Shown piece by piece: positions 1-7,764 of a stretch of DNA of 64,000 nt. The DNA comes from Microbacterium sp. SORGH_AS_0862 (GTDB lineage Bacteria; Actinomycetota; Actinomycetes; Actinomycetales; Microbacteriaceae), in assembly GCF_030818795.1 (NCBI RefSeq), contig NZ_JAUTAY010000001.1:3162001-3226000 (forward strand), read 5' to 3'. Position 1 is the first letter of the stretch, and every line of letters starts with the position of its first letter. Below the pieces are notes generated by a model. It ran no database searches, had not been told where the DNA came from, and was given only the letters and a program-made list of their open reading frames with translations. The position numbers were made by a program, and so were the translations under genes.

Positions 1-372
1 CTCGAGGGCCGCGACGGCGTCGTGCGCGCCTCTCTTCCGGGCGAGATCGTCTTGAGCTCCCGCGAGTTCTACGACTTCGAGGGCAAGTACCTCGGCGGCG
101 ACGGGGTGGATGTGGTGTGCCCCGCGGACATGACCGATACCGAGATCGAAGCGGTTCGCGCCATGGCGTTGCGCGCCTTCGCGGCCGTCGACGGCCGCGG
201 GCTCGCACGCGTCGACTTCTTCCTGACCGCCGACGGTCCGATCGTCAACGAGTTGAACACGATGCCCGGCTTCACGCCGATCTCGATGTTCCCGAAGTGC
301 TGGATCGCGTCCGGCCTCAGCTACTCGGAGCTGCTCTCGGAACTCATCGAGACGGCGCTTGCGCGGCGCTGA
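1..372 (+). CDS. ddl: D-alanine--D-alanine ligase, C-terminal part (5' cut by window edge)
   Basis: ATP-grasp ligase that joins two D-alanines for peptidoglycan precursors in the cytoplasm. Only the last 123 codons are present; the open frame runs in from base 1, so the start lies outside. The C-terminal hallmark is clear: a strand ending in RVDFFL, then [11 protein letters not shown], where the Glu and Asn bind the catalytic Mg2+, followed by FPKCW and a final helix. The stop lies 3 bases before the end of the convergent DUF3515 gene. Confidence 0.95.
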   Translation, partial: LEGRDGVVRASLPGEIVLSSREFYDFEGKYLGGDGVDVVCPADMTDTEIEAVRAMALRAFAAVDGRGLARVDFFLTADGPIVNELNTMPGFTPISMFPKCWIASGLSYSELLSELIETALARR

Positions 373-375
373 CGC

Positions 376-843
376 CTACGAGGTGCCGGGGCGTGCGGTG
401 CACTCCCCGTCCTTGGGCAGCTTCGCGACCAGCGAGGAGAGACTGTCGAGCACGTCGACGCTGGAGACCACGTCGTTGTCGAGGTAGATTTCCACGGCGG
501 GCGTGCGCCCGAAGCTCGTGAGGCGATACCTGGGCGCGTCGCTGTCGTCGACGAGCCAGTCCACGCCCGACACCGTCTGACAGACGAGGGTCGAGGGTCC
601 CGGCGGTGTCACGCCGCAGGTCAGGATCACGGCGGCCGGGTCGCCCCACGCCCCTGTCGCCTGCGCGTCCGTCCACCGACGGTCCTGGCCCGCCACATTC
701 TGGGGCAGGTAGGCCGTCACATCCGCGCAGCGCGGGTCGTTCGCGGCCGGCGCGGGTTCGAGCGCGACCGTGCTGCTGCAGCCGGTGAGGGCGAGCAGCA
801 CGAGGGCGACGGCTGCCAGGCGGCCGAGTCGGGGGCGGATCAC
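376..843 (-). CDS. DUF3515 family lipoprotein
   Basis: Short secreted protein of 155 aa, probably membrane-anchored. The N-terminus has Arg residues, a hydrophobic stretch of about 15 residues and the lipobox LTGC near residue 21, so a signal peptidase II lipoprotein is expected. The body holds paired cysteines (RCADVT, LTCGVT, LVCQTV, GECTAR) and fits actinobacterial DUF3515 as I remember it; the function is unknown. The GTG start at 843 sits 6 nt after a TAGCCT hexamer. It is divergent from thiL, and the pairing of DUF3515 with thiL and ddl is common in actinobacteria. Confidence 0.85.
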   Translation of the reverse strand: MIRPRLGRLAAVALVLLALTGCSSTVALEPAPAANDPRCADVTAYLPQNVAGQDRRWTDAQATGAWGDPAAVILTCGVTPPGPSTLVCQTVSGVDWLVDDSDAPRYRLTSFGRTPAVEIYLDNDVVSSVDVLDSLSSLVAKLPKDGECTARPGTS

Positions 844-849
844 CCTCCC

Positions 850-855
850 AGGCTA
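850..855 (-). promoter_or_regulatory. -10 hexamer TAGCCT, leaderless geometry, DUF3515 gene
   Basis: On the reverse strand TAGCCT is followed by exactly 6 nt and then the GTG start. Transcription would begin at or next to the start codon. The 6-nt spacer reads GGGAGG, which resembles a Shine-Dalgarno but touches the start codon and is too close to act as one. No -35 is recognisable. Confidence 0.6.
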
Positions 856-900
856 ACCCCGGGCGCGGCCGCATCCGTCTCGGGTGAGCGACGCGGAAGG

Positions 901-906
901 TAGCGT
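901..906 (+). promoter_or_regulatory. -10 hexamer TAGCGT, leaderless geometry, thiL
   Basis: TAGCGT, then 6 nt (GGCGGG), then GTG. This spacing supports GTG 913 as the thiL start, although no Shine-Dalgarno lies at a usable distance. Confidence 0.6.
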
Positions 907-912
907 GGCGGG

Positions 913-1899
913 GTGGACGAGCGCACCGAGACGACTGTGGCAGAGCTCAGCGAGCGGGAGATCCTGCGCCGCATCCTGGCACGTGTCGGGACGGGCTCCG
1001 CCGTCGTCGGACCCGGCGACGACGCGGCGGTGCTGGCGCCTGCAGGGCAGATCGTCGCGACCGTGGACACCCTGGTACACGGCCCGGACTTCCGGCTCGC
1101 GTGGACCGGAGGTTTCGACCTCGGCTGGAAGGCCGCCGCCGTGAACCTCGCGGATGTGGCCGCCATGGGTGCGCGTCCCACCGCATTGCTCGTCGCGCTC
1201 GCGATGCCGGAGGACACGACGATCGGTTTCGTCGAGGCCGTGGCGGACGGCCTGCGGGCGGCGTGCGACGAGCTCGCCCCCGGGTGCGCCGTGGAGGGCG
1301 GTGACCTGACGGTCTCCGACACGCTCACCGTCGCCGTCACCGCGTTGGGGGAGCTCGACGGTCCCGCGGTGCTTCGATCCGGCGCGCGGGAGGGCGACAC
1401 CGTCGCGGTCGCGGGGGATCTGGGCGGCGCGGCGCGCGGATTGCGACTCCTGTTCACCCGCTTCCGCGACGCCGACGCGCGCCCCGTGCCGGTCGATCCG
1501 CAGGCGCTCACGGATGCGGAGCGCGAGGACATCGCGGCGCAGTTGCGCCCGCATCCGCCGATCGCCCTCGGGTCACGGGCGGCGGCGGCGGGCGCGCGCG
1601 CCATGATGGACGTGTCCGACGGTCTCGTGCTGGACGCGACGCGCCTGGCAGACGCCTCGGGCGTCACGATTGCGCTCGACACCGCAGCGCTCGGTCCGGA
1701 TGCGGAGATCGCGCTCAGCGGCGGAGAGGATCACGCGCTCTTGGCGGCCTTCCCCGCGTACCTGGATCTTCCCGACGGCTTCCGTCGGATCGGCACCGTG
1801 CGTGCGCGCGGCGAGCATCCGGTCACGGTGGACGGCGCGAGTCCCGCCGATCGCGGTGGATGGGATCCCTACGCCGACTGGGATGCCGGGCGCGGCTGA
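913..1899 (+). CDS. thiL: thiamine-monophosphate kinase
   Basis: Phosphorylates thiamine monophosphate to thiamine pyrophosphate, the last step of cofactor synthesis. The 328-aa protein shows the PurM/ThiL order: GPGDDAAV near residues 32-39 (metal and ATP binding), DTLVHGPDF, the Gly-Asp GGDL motif mid-protein, MDVSDGL and a C-terminal SGGEDHALL. Length is normal for the family. The start follows the leaderless -10 at 901. The 3' end overlaps the convergent rsmD gene by 31 bases. Confidence 0.95.
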   Translation: MDERTETTVAELSEREILRRILARVGTGSAVVGPGDDAAVLAPAGQIVATVDTLVHGPDFRLAWTGGFDLGWKAAAVNLADVAAMGARPTALLVALAMPEDTTIGFVEAVADGLRAACDELAPGCAVEGGDLTVSDTLTVAVTALGELDGPAVLRSGAREGDTVAVAGDLGGAARGLRLLFTRFRDADARPVPVDPQALTDAEREDIAAQLRPHPPIALGSRAAAAGARAMMDVSDGLVLDATRLADASGVTIALDTAALGPDAEIALSGGEDHALLAAFPAYLDLPDGFRRIGTVRARGEHPVTVDGASPADRGGWDPYADWDAGRG

Positions 1900-2444
1900 G
1901 CCCACCACAGCGCGGTGTCGCCGTGACGGCGCTCGCGCACCTGCTCCAGGTCCGCGAGATCCCAGTCGGGCTCGGTGGAACGCTTGGCCCGCTCGACGAC
2001 CACCAGAGCGTCGGCGGAGAGCAGAGGGCGCAGCAGCGCGAGCGCTTCCGCCAGATCCTCGTCGGCGATGTCGTAGGGCGGGTCGAGGAACACGAGGTCG
2101 TACTCGGCGCCCCCCTGACGAAGGAAGGCGTTCACCGTGCTGCGGTGGGCCCGGGCCGTCGCGCCGGCGGCGCGGGCGATCACCTCGGCGTTGCGCCGCA
2201 CCACGGCGGCGGCCTTCGGATTGTGCTCGACGAGGTCGACGTGCACGGCGCCGCGGCTGAGCGCCTCGAGGCCGAGCGCGCCCGAGCCCGCGTACAGGTC
2301 CAGGACGCGGGCGCCGGCGAGGAGGTCCTGGGACTCGAGCGCGGCGAAGAGCGACTCGCGGACGCGGTCGCTGGTCGGCCGGGTGCCGCTGGCAGGCACG
2401 TCGAGTCGGAGTCCGCCGGCCGCTCCGGCGATGATGCGCGTCAC
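1869..2444 (-). CDS. rsmD: 16S rRNA (guanine(966)-N2)-methyltransferase RsmD
   Basis: SAM-dependent methyltransferase acting on G966 of 16S rRNA in the small subunit. The 191-aa protein begins TRIIAG and has the RsmD pattern GTRPTSDRVRESLF, the SAM-binding loop DLYAGSGALGLEALSRGA and the catalytic FLDPPY. The GTG start at 2444 has TAGGGT 6 nt upstream. RsmD sits beside recG and coaD in many actinobacteria, as it does here. The C-terminal 10 codons overlap the end of thiL on the other strand. Confidence 0.95.
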   Translation of the reverse strand: MTRIIAGAAGGLRLDVPASGTRPTSDRVRESLFAALESQDLLAGARVLDLYAGSGALGLEALSRGAVHVDLVEHNPKAAAVVRRNAEVIARAAGATARAHRSTVNAFLRQGGAEYDLVFLDPPYDIADEDLAEALALLRPLLSADALVVVERAKRSTEPDWDLADLEQVRERRHGDTALWWAQPRPASQSA

Positions 2445-2450
2445 CCCCTC

Positions 2451-2456
2451 ACCCTA
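2451..2456 (-). promoter_or_regulatory. -10 hexamer TAGGGT, leaderless geometry, rsmD
   Basis: On the reverse strand TAGGGT is followed by 6 nt and GTG at 2444. It lies back-to-back with the recG -10 at 2484, so two divergent leaderless starts share an intergenic gap of 51 bp. Confidence 0.6.
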
Positions 2457-2483
2457 CCGACGGGCGTGGGGGGAGGCCCGCCG

Positions 2484-2489
2484 TAGAAT
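2484..2489 (+). promoter_or_regulatory. -10 hexamer TAGAAT, leaderless geometry, recG
   Basis: TAGAAT followed by 6 nt (CGGCTC) and ATG 2496. One of the closest matches to the TANNNT consensus in the window. Confidence 0.65.
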
Positions 2490-2495
2490 CGGCTC

Positions 2496-4673
2496 ATGTC
2501 CGTCACCCTCGATTCCCGTCTCGACGGCGTGATCGGGGGCAAGGCCGCGACGACGCTCCAGCGGGCGTTCGGGATGCGGACGGTGGGCGATCTGCTCACG
2601 CACTACCCACGTCGCTATGCCAAGCACGGTGAACTCACTCCCATCGACTCGTTGACGGTCGACGAGCAGGTCACGATCGTCGCGCAGGTCAAGAGCGTGA
2701 CCGATCGGAGGATGAAAAACCGGCGCGGCTCGATCCTCGAGGTCGTCATCACGGACGGCCGCGGCGACCTCGTGCTCACCTTCTTCAATCAGTCGTGGCG
2801 GCAGGAGCAGCTCAAGGTCGGCCGGCGCGGCACCTTCTCGGGCAAAGTCGGCGAGTACCGCCGTCAGATGCAGCTCGCGCATCCGGACTACCAGCTCTTC
2901 GAGGACGAGAGCGTGGCGCTGATGAACGCGCAGGCGTACGCCTCGCAGCCCATCCCTATCTACCCCGCGACCGCGTCGCTGTCCAGCTGGAAGATCGGTG
3001 AGCTGATCTCCCACACGCTCGATCTGCTCGCCCCTCTCGACGATCCGATCCCGGACGACATCCGCGCCCGCGAGGGGCTGTTGAGCTTCCGCGAGGCGCT
3101 GGAGCGCGTGCATCGGCCGGACTTCGACGATGCCGTCGACCAGGCGGTGCACACTCTGCGCTGGCAGGAGGCGCTCGTCCTGCAGACCGCTCTGCTGCAG
3201 CAGCGCCAGCTCGTCCGTGCGCTGTCGGCGGAGCCTCGCCCGGCGGGCTCTCTCCTGGAGCGCTTCGACGCCGCGCTGCCGTTCGACCGCACGCCCGACC
3301 AGGTGTCGGTCGGCGACGCGATCGCCGCCGATCTTGTCGGCCCCTGGCCCATGAACCGCCTCGTGCAGGGCGAGGTCGGCTCGGGCAAGACGCTCGTGGC
3401 GCTGCGCGCCATGCTCCAGGTGGCCCAGAGCGGCGGGCAGTCCGCGCTGATCGCGCCGACGGAGGTGCTCGCCGCTCAGCATCTGCGCTCACTGACGAAG
3501 ATGCTCGGTCCGGCCCTCGCTCCCGAGCTCATGCCGACGCTGCTCACCGGTCAGATGGGTGCCGCCGAACGACGCAAGGCGGCACTGCGGGTCGCCGCCG
3601 GACAGGCGCTCATCGTCGTCGGCACTCACGCGCTGCTCAGCGACAAGACGACGTTCGCCGACCTCGCGCTCGTCGTCGTGGACGAGCAGCACCGCTTCGG
3701 TGTCGAGCAGCGCGAGACGCTGCGTGCCAAGGGCACGAGTCCGCACGCGCTCGTGCTGACGGCCACGCCGATTCCGCGCACCGTGGCGATGACGGTCTTC
3801 GGCGACCTCGACGTCTCCACGATACGCACGATGCCTGCCGGGCGCGCCGGCATCGAGTCGTTCGTCGCGCCCGTGGGGGAGAAGCCCGCGTGGTTCGAGC
3901 GGGTCTGGATGAGGGCCGCGGAGGAGGTCGAGAAGGGCTACCAGGTCTTCGTGGTCTGTCCCGCGATCGACGTCGAGCCCGAGACCGCGATCGCCGAGGC
4001 CGGCCAGGAGCCGTCGACCACGATCGACGACCTCCCCGACGACGTCGGCGCCTCACGTCCGCGGTGGGGCGTCGTTCAGGTCGTCGGGCTCCTCGCCGAG
4101 CATCCCCGGTTCGCCGAGAAGCGGATCGCGCTGCTGCATGGCAAGCTCCCCTCGGACGAGAAGGATGCGGTCATGCGCGCCTTCGCTGCGGGAGACATCG
4201 ACGTGCTCGTGGCGACCACCGTCGTCGAGGTCGGTGTCGACGTGCCCAATGCGTCGACGATGATCATCCTCGACGCCGACCGCTTCGGCGTGTCTCAGCT
4301 GCACCAGCTCCGCGGACGCGTCGGGCGCGGTTCGGTGCCGGGGCTCTGCCTGCTCGTCACCGACGCGCCGCCCCGCACGTCCGCTCGCACGCGTGTCGAA
4401 GCGGTGGCGGCGACGCTCGACGGCTTCGAGCTCGCCGAGGTGGATCTCCAGCTGCGTGGTGAAGGCAACGTCCTCGGAGCAGCGCAGTCCGGCGCGCGCT
4501 CCTCGCTGCGGATGCTGCGGGTCGTGACGGACGCCGATCTCATCGCGCGTGCGCGCAGCGATGGCGAGGCGATCCTGGCCGACGACCCGGCGCTGTTGCG
4601 GCATCCCGGACTCGCGGGTGCGATCGAGCGCCGGCTGGATGCGGACGAACGCGCGGCGCTGGGAAAGAACTGA
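2496..4673 (+). CDS. recG: ATP-dependent DNA helicase RecG
   Basis: Branch-migrating helicase that regresses stalled forks and processes Holliday junctions. The 725-aa protein has an N-terminal OB-fold wedge domain (about residues 1-200), Walker A GEVGSGKT near residue 291, the Walker B variant DEQH near 395, the TATPIPRT motif (III), and motifs V and VI (TTVVEVGVDVPNA, QLRGRVGRG) in the second RecA domain. An actinobacterial insertion rich in acidic residues lies between the helicase lobes (about residues 490-515). The start is fixed by the leaderless -10 at 2484. Confidence 0.97.
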   Translation: MSVTLDSRLDGVIGGKAATTLQRAFGMRTVGDLLTHYPRRYAKHGELTPIDSLTVDEQVTIVAQVKSVTDRRMKNRRGSILEVVITDGRGDLVLTFFNQSWRQEQLKVGRRGTFSGKVGEYRRQMQLAHPDYQLFEDESVALMNAQAYASQPIPIYPATASLSSWKIGELISHTLDLLAPLDDPIPDDIRAREGLLSFREALERVHRPDFDDAVDQAVHTLRWQEALVLQTALLQQRQLVRALSAEPRPAGSLLERFDAALPFDRTPDQVSVGDAIAADLVGPWPMNRLVQGEVGSGKTLVALRAMLQVAQSGGQSALIAPTEVLAAQHLRSLTKMLGPALAPELMPTLLTGQMGAAERRKAALRVAAGQALIVVGTHALLSDKTTFADLALVVVDEQHRFGVEQRETLRAKGTSPHALVLTATPIPRTVAMTVFGDLDVSTIRTMPAGRAGIESFVAPVGEKPAWFERVWMRAAEEVEKGYQVFVVCPAIDVEPETAIAEAGQEPSTTIDDLPDDVGASRPRWGVVQVVGLLAEHPRFAEKRIALLHGKLPSDEKDAVMRAFAAGDIDVLVATTVVEVGVDVPNASTMIILDADRFGVSQLHQLRGRVGRGSVPGLCLLVTDAPPRTSARTRVEAVAATLDGFELAEVDLQLRGEGNVLGAAQSGARSSLRMLRVVTDADLIARARSDGEAILADDPALLRHPGLAGAIERRLDADERAALGKN

Positions 4674-4714
4674 CGGCTTCGTGGTGCGTTCCGCCTCCGC
4701 CGAAGTCACCCCGC

Positions 4715-4720
4715 TAGGGT
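4715..4720 (+). promoter_or_regulatory. -10 hexamer TAGGGT, leaderless geometry, coaD
   Basis: TAGGGT followed by GAGAGG and GTG 4727. The spacer again mimics a Shine-Dalgarno but adjoins the start. Confidence 0.6.
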
Positions 4721-4726
4721 GAGAGG

Positions 4727-5227
4727 GTGAGCAACCGGATCGCCGTCGTCCCCGGCTCCTTCGACCCGCCCACCCTCGGTCATCTCGACGTCATCCGTCG
4801 GGCCGCGGGCCTGTATGACGAGGTCCACGTGCTCGTCGTGCACAACCCCGGCAAGGAGGCGATGCTCCCCATCGCGCAGCGTGTCTCCCTGCTGGAGCAG
4901 TCGATCCGCGAGGACGGCTTCCCGGCCGAGCACATCACGGTGGCGTCGTGGAGCGTGGGCCTGCTGGTGGACTACGCGACCGAGGTCGGTGCCGGCGTGC
5001 TTGTGAAGGGCATCCGCTCGCAGGTGGACGTCGCCTATGAGACGCCGATGGCGATCGTGAACCGCCATCTCGCGGGGGTCGAGACCGTGTTCCTGCTGCC
5101 CGACCCCTCGCACGCGCTCGTGTCGAGCTCGCTCGTGCGGCAGGTCGCCTCTCTCGGCGGCGACGTGTCGCCGTACGTTCCTCCGGTCGTTTCGCGCTTC
5201 CTCGACACAGGCGGCCGCGGCATCTGA
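4727..5227 (+). CDS. coaD: phosphopantetheine adenylyltransferase
   Basis: Transfers AMP from ATP to 4'-phosphopantetheine, the penultimate step of coenzyme A synthesis. The 166-aa protein has the nucleotidyltransferase signature [14 protein letters not shown], with His in the T/HxGH position, the substrate region [13 protein letters not shown], and the C-terminal [21 protein letters not shown] typical of bacterial CoaD. It starts at a GTG with leaderless spacing and is followed by yceD with its own -10. Confidence 0.96.
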   Translation: MSNRIAVVPGSFDPPTLGHLDVIRRAAGLYDEVHVLVVHNPGKEAMLPIAQRVSLLEQSIREDGFPAEHITVASWSVGLLVDYATEVGAGVLVKGIRSQVDVAYETPMAIVNRHLAGVETVFLLPDPSHALVSSSLVRQVASLGGDVSPYVPPVVSRFLDTGGRGI

Positions 5228-5253
5228 ACCGGCCTCGCCTCGTGTCGTCGGGC

Positions 5254-5259
5254 TAGACT
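5254..5259 (+). promoter_or_regulatory. -10 hexamer TAGACT, leaderless geometry, yceD-rpmF-rnc-mutM
   Basis: TAGACT followed by 6 nt and GTG 5266. It should drive the tightly packed yceD-rpmF-rnc-mutM group. Confidence 0.6.
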
Positions 5260-5265
5260 CTCCGG

Positions 5266-5829
5266 GTGAGAAATCGTCGACCCGGCCCCTTCAGCATCGG
5301 TGTGCGCGACATCGTCAATCGCCCCGGCGAGATGCGCGAGGTGTCCTTCGACGTGCCCGCGCCCGAAAAGTGGGGTGAGGGGCTCGTCTCTGTCGCACAG
5401 GGCGAAGAGGTGCACATCGAGGCTCGCCTGGAGTCCGTTCACGAGGGCATCCTCGTCACCGGCGACGTCGAGGCGGAGTACACGGGCGTGTGCGGACGAT
5501 GCCTCATCGACATCGCCGCGCCTGTCGAAGTCGAGTTCCAGGAGCTTTTCGCGTATCCTGGATCGGAAGCGTCCGACTTCGAAGTTCAAGACGACCACGT
5601 GGATCTTGAAAATCTGGTCAGGGATGGCGTCGTCCTGTCGCTTCCGTTCCAGCCGGTGTGCCGGCCCGATTGCCCAGGTCTCGACCCCGAGACCGGTGAG
5701 CGTCTGGCAGACCACCCCGCGCAGGCACCGCGCGAAGCCCTCGATCCTCGCTGGGCAGCGCTTGCGGACCTGGTAGCGGAACCGGCCACGGAGCCCGGCG
5801 ACGCAGGACAAAGCACACAGACCTCGTAG
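5266..5829 (+). CDS. YceD family (DUF177) protein
   Basis: Conserved protein of 187 aa almost always found directly before rpmF. Plant and bacterial relatives are linked to 23S rRNA accumulation; the mechanism here is inferred. It shows the family cysteine pairs CGRC near residue 82 and CRPDC near residue 129, then GLDPETGERL and a DPRWAAL segment. It lies 12 nt upstream of rpmF, so the two are co-transcribed. The GTG start is chosen from the -10 at 5254. Confidence 0.9.
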   Translation: MRNRRPGPFSIGVRDIVNRPGEMREVSFDVPAPEKWGEGLVSVAQGEEVHIEARLESVHEGILVTGDVEAEYTGVCGRCLIDIAAPVEVEFQELFAYPGSEASDFEVQDDHVDLENLVRDGVVLSLPFQPVCRPDCPGLDPETGERLADHPAQAPREALDPRWAALADLVAEPATEPGDAGQSTQTS

Positions 5830-5841
5830 AAAGAGAAGACC

Positions 5842-6051
5842 ATGGCAGGTAACCCCCCGAAGCGCAAGGTTTCGCGCTCCAACACCCGTTCGCGCCGCGC
5901 GCAGTGGAAGGCCGAGGCTCCCGCCCTCGTCAAGACCATCGAGAACGGCAAGGTCGTCTACAGCCGCCCGCACCAGGCGAAGGTCGTCACCGACTCGCAG
6001 GGTACCGAGCTGTTCCTCGAGTACAAGGGCCGCAAGGTCGCTGACATCTGA
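5842..6051 (+). CDS. rpmF: 50S ribosomal protein L32, cysteine-free type
   Basis: Large-subunit ribosomal protein of 69 aa, beginning [20 protein letters not shown]. It has no cysteine at all, whereas the classical L32 carries two CxxC pairs that bind zinc; this is therefore the zinc-independent form. The C-terminal half ([17 protein letters not shown]) is longer than in the zinc form. A purine-rich AGAAAGAGAAG precedes the ATG. It is followed 10 nt later by rnc, a classical arrangement. Confidence 0.96.
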   Translation: MAGNPPKRKVSRSNTRSRRAQWKAEAPALVKTIENGKVVYSRPHQAKVVTDSQGTELFLEYKGRKVADI

Positions 6052-6061
6052 GCCGCGTTCC

Positions 6062-6754
6062 GTGACGGACGCAGCTGCGGATCTCTCCGCACTTTCCGAG
6101 AAGCTCGGGGTCGATATCGACCCCGAGCTTCTTGCGCTGGCGCTGACACATCGCTCGTACGCGTACGAGCACGGTCAGATCCCGCACAACGAGCGTCTCG
6201 AGTTCCTCGGCGACTCGGTGCTCGGTCAGGCCGTGACGGTCAAGCTCTACCGCTCGCATCCCGAACTCGACGAGGGTTCGTTGGCCAAGCGGCGGGCGAG
6301 CGTCGTGTCCACCGTCGCCCTCGCAGAGGTCGCCCGCTCGATCGGCCTGGGCGCGTACATCCGCCTCGGCCGCGGTGAGCAGCTGACCCGGGGCGACGAC
6401 AAGGACTCGATCCTCGCAGATACGACCGAGGCGATCATCGGCGCGACCTACCTGTCCGCGGGTGCGGAGGCGGCGACGGCCCTCGTGCTGCGCCTCATCG
6501 AGCCGCTGCTCGCAGACCCGGAACGCTACGACGCGGCGGTCGATCCGAAGACCGCGCTGCAGGAGCTTGCGGCACGCATGGGACTGCCCGCGCCCGTCTA
6601 CCGCGTGGACTCGACCGGACCCGACCACGCGCGTGTCTTCGAAGGCACCGTGACCGTAGGTGATCTGAGCACCACGGGCTCGGGGACGAGCAAGAAGCAG
6701 GCCGAGATGGCGGCTGCCCTGACGGCGTGGCGCACCCTCAGCGGGCGCGACTGA
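6062..6754 (+). CDS. rnc: ribonuclease III
   Basis: Double-strand-specific endoribonuclease that matures rRNA and processes structured mRNA. The 230-aa protein has the catalytic signature NERLEFLGDSVL near residues 43-54, the second acidic cluster DTTEAIIGATYLSAG, and a C-terminal dsRNA-binding domain from DPKTALQELA to the end (SKKQAEMAAALTAWR). The GTG start lies 10 nt after the rpmF stop, and its TGA is one base from the mutM GTG. Confidence 0.96.
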   Translation: MTDAAADLSALSEKLGVDIDPELLALALTHRSYAYEHGQIPHNERLEFLGDSVLGQAVTVKLYRSHPELDEGSLAKRRASVVSTVALAEVARSIGLGAYIRLGRGEQLTRGDDKDSILADTTEAIIGATYLSAGAEAATALVLRLIEPLLADPERYDAAVDPKTALQELAARMGLPAPVYRVDSTGPDHARVFEGTVTVGDLSTTGSGTSKKQAEMAAALTAWRTLSGRD

Positions 6755-6755
6755 G

Positions 6756-7652
6756 GTGCCCGAGCTCCCCGAGGTCGAAGTCGTGCGCGCAGGTCTCGCG
6801 CCCGCCGTCGACGGCGCGTTCGTGAACGGCGTCGAGGTGCTCGACGAGCGCGCGCTCACCCGTCATCCCGGCGATGGATCGCACTTCGAAGCCGAGCTCA
6901 CGGGCCGGACGCTCGGCGCGCCTGCGCGCCGGGGCAAGTTCCTCTGGATCCCGTTGGCGGATGCGGGGGAGCAGGCCGTCGTCGCTCACCTCGGCATGAG
7001 CGGTCAGATGCTGTTGCGCGAGCCGGGGGCGCCCCGTGAGCGCCACGAGCGCGTGCGGTTCGACATCCGGCATCCGCAGCACGGCGAGCTCGCCGTGGTC
7101 TTCGCCGATCAACGGACGTTCGGCTCCCTCGCCGTCGACCGCCTCGTGCCGACCCGTGACGGCGCGGCGGGAGGCTATGGGACCGATCGTGCGAGCGTTC
7201 CGACGCAGGTGGCGCACATCGCGCGCGACCCGCTCGATCCGGCGTTCGACGACGCGGACTTCCGCAGGCTCGTCGCGCGGAAGCGCTCGGGAGTCAAGCG
7301 GGTCCTGCTCGATCAGGGCGTCGTGAGCGGCATCGGCAACATCTATGCCGACGAGGCGCTGTGGGCCGCCCGCATCCATCCCGAGACCGTTGCGGCGACA
7401 TTGAGCACGCGGGCGGTGAATCGGCTGCTCGCGGAAGTGCGCGCGGTGCTGCAGAAGGCTCTCGCGGAGGGCGGCACGAGCTTCGACGCACAGTACGTCA
7501 ACGTGAACGGACAGGCCGGGTACTTCGCGCACTCGCTCAACGCGTACGGGCGTACCGGTGAGTCCTGCGCCCGCTGCGCCCACGCGATCGTGCGCGTCGC
7601 CTTCGCGAACCGGTCGAGCCACTACTGCCCGCACTGCCAACAGCTGCGCTGA
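6756..7652 (+). CDS. mutM: formamidopyrimidine-DNA glycosylase
   Basis: Base-excision repair enzyme that removes 8-oxoguanine and nicks the abasic site. After the initiator comes PELPEVE, where the processed N-terminal Pro and the next Glu are catalytic. HLGMSGQML follows mid-protein, then GIGNIYADEALW (helix-two-turn-helix), and a C-terminal zinc finger with CARC and CPHC. The protein is 298 aa and complete. It is the last gene of the yceD operon and is followed by a strong hairpin. Confidence 0.96.
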   Translation: MPELPEVEVVRAGLAPAVDGAFVNGVEVLDERALTRHPGDGSHFEAELTGRTLGAPARRGKFLWIPLADAGEQAVVAHLGMSGQMLLREPGAPRERHERVRFDIRHPQHGELAVVFADQRTFGSLAVDRLVPTRDGAAGGYGTDRASVPTQVAHIARDPLDPAFDDADFRRLVARKRSGVKRVLLDQGVVSGIGNIYADEALWAARIHPETVAATLSTRAVNRLLAEVRAVLQKALAEGGTSFDAQYVNVNGQAGYFAHSLNAYGRTGESCARCAHAIVRVAFANRSSHYCPHCQQLR

Positions 7653-7703
7653 CCCTCCGTCGGAGGATCGTGGGTGCCGTACCGTCGGGCGCGACCGCGA
7701 AGG

Positions 7704-7747
7704 CCCCGGCCGGTTCGGCGCGCGGGCGCACTCCGAACCGGCCGGGG
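7704..7747. terminator. 15-bp perfect hairpin between convergent mutM and GNAT genes
   Basis: Left arm 7704-7718 (CCCCGGCCGGTTCGG) pairs perfectly with 7733-7747 around a 14-nt loop. There is no U-run on either side, as is usual for high-GC actinobacterial terminators. Its place between two convergent ends makes it a likely bidirectional terminator. A smaller CCTCCG/CGGAGG hairpin directly follows the mutM stop. Confidence 0.75.
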
Positions 7748-7764
7748 ACGCGGGACTCCACCCA

